Assembly: GCA_002359425.1 (NCBI GenBank)
Contig: DEMY01000075.1
Coordinates: forward strand, 9,107 to 16,118
DNA: 7,012 bases
Source of the DNA: Clostridiales bacterium UBA2658
GTDB lineage: Bacteria > Bacillota > Clostridia > Oscillospirales > Oscillospiraceae
Direction of reading: 5' to 3'
Shown here: piece after piece, positions 5,663 to 7,012 of the stretch
How the letters are laid out: each line of letters starts with the position of its first letter
Position numbering within the stretch: position 1 is the first letter of the stretch
Notes under the pieces: generated by a model
The model's database searches: none
The model's input: only the letters and a program-made list of their open reading frames with translations
What the model was told of the DNA's origin: nothing
Program-made: the position numbers and the translations under genes

Positions 5663-5691
5663 ATTTTACCACAGCCTGATGAAATTCGCCA
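5663..5691 (-). promoter_or_regulatory. Candidate promoter of the GIY-YIG gene
   Basis: On the minus strand, an extended -10 (TGG before TAAAAT, 5663-5668) lies 17 bases downstream of a weak -35, TGGCGA (5686-5691). It sits about 50 bases before the ATG. Confidence 0.4.
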
Positions 5692-5701
5692 GGCAGCGGA
5701 C

Positions 5702-5730
5702 TTGTCAAGCTTTCAACCGAATGTTATAAT
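5702..5730 (+). promoter_or_regulatory. Strong sigma-A-type promoter of the membrane protein / cysteine-rich protein operon
   Basis: TTGTCA (5702-5707) and a perfect TATAAT (5725-5730) are separated by 17 bases, with TG at 5722-5723 forming an extended -10. It is the best promoter match in the window. Transcription would start near 5737, giving a leader of about 70 bases. The leader contains a possible bulged hairpin (5744-5750 with 5760-5767). Confidence 0.78.
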
Positions 5731-5806
5731 ACTGAGGTTATACGCAGGCGGGACTGCAACGCCCTGCGCCGCAGATTTTCAATTTTGACGCCGGATCGGA
5801 GGAAGC

Positions 5807-6340
5807 ATGGACGAAAAGCAGATGGAACAGCAGATCAAAAAAGCCAAGCGCTTCAACTATATCGTTTTCGCAATTGCCGCGGCGCTGCTTGTGGCACTCG
5901 CAGTCGGCATCATTGCCGGGCTTAACAAGCCCTATGACCCGTCGATTAAAACGGACGGCCTCGTTACCGCCCTGCAAGGCAAGCAGATTCTTACAAAAGC
6001 CAACGCCGCGTTTTATAAGCTCGACGGAAGCAAGGCGCTCACGGACCTGTGTCGCTTCAGCGAATGGAAAAAGTGCGAGCACTTCAACCCAGCCGACGAG
6101 ATCGTGACCTTCCACCTCGGCAATACCTATTCCCTGACGCTGTATGCCGACGGTCACGCCGCCGCTGCAAACGGCCACCCCGAAAAGGGCAAGAACAGCA
6201 ACATCTGGTATACCGTCCCCGGCGACGCTGCCATAGCCGTCTCGGACTATGTAGCGGCGCACGGGACAAAGCTTACGTTTGAGGAGGGCGTCACCGAAAG
6301 CATGACAATGGACACCATAAAGGACGACTACAGAAAATGA
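5807..6340 (+). CDS. Single-pass membrane protein of unknown function
   Basis: I do not recognise a named family. The 177-residue product has a short charged N-terminus (1-16), one strongly hydrophobic helix (about 18-39), and then a soluble part of about 135 residues. The positive N-terminal flank (KKAKR at 11-15) predicts the N-terminus inside and the soluble part outside. That part looks like a compact alpha/beta domain: ALTDLCRFSEWKKCEHF (77-93), EIVTFHLGNTYSLTLYADG (98-116), and NIWYTVPGDAAIAVSDYVAAHG (132-153). Two cysteines (82 and 90) could form a disulfide. There is no lipobox. The ATG is preceded by GGAGG four bases upstream. Its stop overlaps the next start in ATGA, so the two genes are probably translated together from the strong promoter at 5702-5730. 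Confidence 0.82.
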   Translation: MDEKQMEQQIKKAKRFNYIVFAIAAALLVALAVGIIAGLNKPYDPSIKTDGLVTALQGKQILTKANAAFYKLDGSKALTDLCRFSEWKKCEHFNPADEIVTFHLGNTYSLTLYADGHAAAANGHPEKGKNSNIWYTVPGDAAIAVSDYVAAHGTKLTFEEGVTESMTMDTIKDDYRK

Positions 6341-6633
6341 AAGATACGATAGATGAAACGACCGGGCACGAACCCTACTATTCTTTTTTTACAAACCGTA
6401 AATGCGAGTTTTTCCCTTGCCACAAGGGCGTCGCGGAGAAGGACTTTAACTGCCTTTTCTGCTATTGCCCGCTCTACGCTCTCGGAGAAGACTGCCCCGG
6501 GCAGTTTGGCTATACGAGCGCCGGCATCAAGGATTGCAGCGCCTGCACCTTCCCGCACCGGAGGGAAAACTACAGCGCCGTCCTGAAGGAATTTCCGAAA
6601 CTTGCAAAGCTTGCGAAGAAAAAGCAAAGTTGA
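6337..6633 (+). CDS. Cysteine-rich small domain protein, likely metal-binding
   Basis: A 98-residue protein matching the bacterial and archaeal cysteine-rich small domain family, recalled from motifs such as YYSFFTNRKCEFFPCHKG (14-31), DFNCLFCYCPLYALG (36-50) and GIKDCSACTFPHRRENY (63-79). Eight cysteines (23, 28, 39, 42, 44, 53, 67, 70) plus His29 and His74 make metal or cluster binding very likely. In other genomes the domain is sometimes linked with cobalamin biosynthesis genes, but none are present here and the biochemical role is unknown. The C-terminus is lysine-rich (KLAKLAKKKQS). It overlaps the upstream membrane protein gene by four bases (ATGA), indicating translational coupling. 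A GC-rich hairpin follows at 6639-6668. Confidence 0.9.
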   Translation: MKDTIDETTGHEPYYSFFTNRKCEFFPCHKGVAEKDFNCLFCYCPLYALGEDCPGQFGYTSAGIKDCSACTFPHRRENYSAVLKEFPKLAKLAKKKQS

Positions 6634-6638
6634 TTTTT

Positions 6639-6668
6639 CGCCCCGGCAGCGTTTTTTCTGCCGGGGCG
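6639..6668. terminator. GC-rich hairpin between convergent genes, probable but atypical terminator
   Basis: An 11-bp perfect stem (6639-6649 with 6658-6668) encloses the loop CGTTTTTT. It lies between the stop codons of the cysteine-rich gene and the XRE gene, just where a shared terminator is expected. The plus-strand tail is only GTCGTTTACC and the minus-strand tail GAAAAATC, so a proper U tract is missing on both sides. Confidence 0.5.
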
Positions 6669-6673
6669 GTCGT

Positions 6674-6904
6674 TTACCTTTTTGTGTCCGCTGCCGGATA
6701 GGGTTTTTTATCGTTAGTGCGACCAAAGATATAATCAATGCTCGTTTTATAATAATCCGCAAGCTTTATCAGCGACGCGCTCGGAATGTCAAGCGCGCCG
6801 CTTTCATATCTCGAATAGGTCGTCTGCCCGACGTTCAAAAGCGCCGCAATCTCTGACTGCTTCAAATCGTTGTCCTCGCGGAGGTCTCTCAGTCTTTGAT
6901 ACAA
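6674..6904 (-). CDS. Small XRE-family helix-turn-helix regulator
   Basis: A 76-residue protein that is essentially one lambda-repressor-like DNA-binding domain. RLRDLREDNDLKQSEIAALL (4-23) gives helices 1 and 2, NVGQTTYSRYESGALDIPS (24-42) the recognition helix and following loop, and LIKLADYYKTSIDYIFGRT (45-63) the last helices with the usual DYxxGRT ending. The tail is lysine- and proline-rich. The start chosen is TTG at 6904, with GGGGAGG seven bases upstream; a longer frame back to a TTG at 6955 overlaps the upstream gene and adds residues unlike the family. It begins 4 bases after the stop of a related regulator, so the two form an operon. No ligand or dimerisation domain is visible, as in many small phage-like or housekeeping XRE proteins. 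Confidence 0.85.
   Translation of the reverse strand: MYQRLRDLREDNDLKQSEIAALLNVGQTTYSRYESGALDIPSASLIKLADYYKTSIDYIFGRTNDKKPYPAADTKR
6695..6764. repeat. Diverged direct repeat, copy 1 (3' end of downstream XRE gene)
   Basis: Aligns without gaps to 6924-6993; by hand count 54 of 70 positions match, starting with an identical CGGATAGGG. The 229-base offset equals roughly one gene length, as expected for tandem gene duplication. Confidence 0.75.
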
Positions 6905-6908
6905 CGGG

Positions 6909-7012
6909 CTACCTCCCCGCCTTCGGATAGGGCTTCTTTTCGTCAGTGCTGCCAAGCAAATAGTCTACGCTCACTTTATAAAAATCGGCAAGCGCACAAA
7001 GAATGTGCGGCG
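6909..7012 (-). CDS. C-terminal end of a second XRE-family regulator, cut by the window edge
   Basis: Read from the right edge, the frame gives 33 whole codons, then TAG at 6909-6911. The peptide contains ILCALADFYKVSVDYLLGST followed by DEKKPYPKAGR. This matches the end of the neighbouring XRE protein (IKLADYYKTSIDYIFGRT, then NDKKPYP) nearly position by position. The helix-turn-helix itself lies outside the window. Its stop overlaps the ribosome binding region of the downstream XRE gene, indicating coupled translation. The shared, unusual KKPYP tail marks the pair as paralogues from a local duplication. Confidence 0.8.
   Translation of the reverse strand, partial: PHILCALADFYKVSVDYLLGSTDEKKPYPKAGR
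6924..6993. repeat. Diverged direct repeat, copy 2 (3' end of upstream XRE gene)
   Basis: Partner of 6695-6764. Similarity probably continues beyond the right edge into the rest of the upstream XRE gene. Confidence 0.75.

Noticed and set aside
5701..5709. CTTGTCAAG palindrome as a shared operator or bidirectional -35
   Set aside because: It gives TTGACA on the minus strand, but no acceptable -10 follows at normal spacing; the short symmetry is explained by the plus-strand -35 itself.

Overview
The window looks like ordinary chromosomal DNA from a moderately GC-rich member of the Clostridia (Bacillota), possibly near the Oscillospiraceae/Ruminococcaceae. This is inferred from AGGAGG-type ribosome binding sites, several TTG starts, compact gene order, and a family mix typical of that group: an RsgI-like anti-sigma factor, a cysteine-rich small domain protein, a short MarR regulator and small XRE regulators. 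No rRNA, tRNA, CRISPR, transposase or phage gene was seen.

Layout from left to right. A 3'-truncated GMP synthase gene (guaA, minus strand, 1-1180) is divergent from a MarR-type regulator (1463-1915, plus), which ends at a compact terminator touching the stop codon of ybaK. On the minus strand, ybaK (Cys-tRNA(Pro) deacylase-like, 1948-2418) follows a 61-residue protein of unknown function (2488-2673). A divergent intergenic region holds a perfect 8-1-8 inverted repeat (2751-2767) and leads to a flavodoxin-fold FMN protein with a CX2CX2CX5C iron-sulfur-type motif (2843-3457, plus).

The centre is a two-gene signalling operon on the plus strand: an ECF-like sigma factor (3590-4120, possibly starting earlier at a CTG) and, overlapping it by 11 bp, a 403-residue membrane anti-sigma factor (4110-5321). 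The latter has a short cytosolic segment, one membrane helix, an RsgI-like ectodomain and a PepSY-like domain. A bidirectional terminator separates it from a convergent GIY-YIG family protein (5356-5610, minus).

A strong promoter at 5702-5730 then drives an unknown single-pass membrane protein (5807-6340), whose stop overlaps the start of a cysteine-rich small domain protein (6337-6633). The right edge holds two tandem small XRE-type regulators on the minus strand (6674-6904 and a partial one from 6909). They are only 4 bp apart and related at the DNA level, indicating local gene duplication.

The most notable points are the pairing of an RsgI-like ectodomain with an ECF-type sigma factor (rather than SigI) with Ala where the family usually has Asn-Pro, the orphan Shine-Dalgarno before the sigma gene, the operator-like palindrome, and the coupled membrane/cysteine-rich pair. 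I found no clear evidence of a wholly new kind of system.
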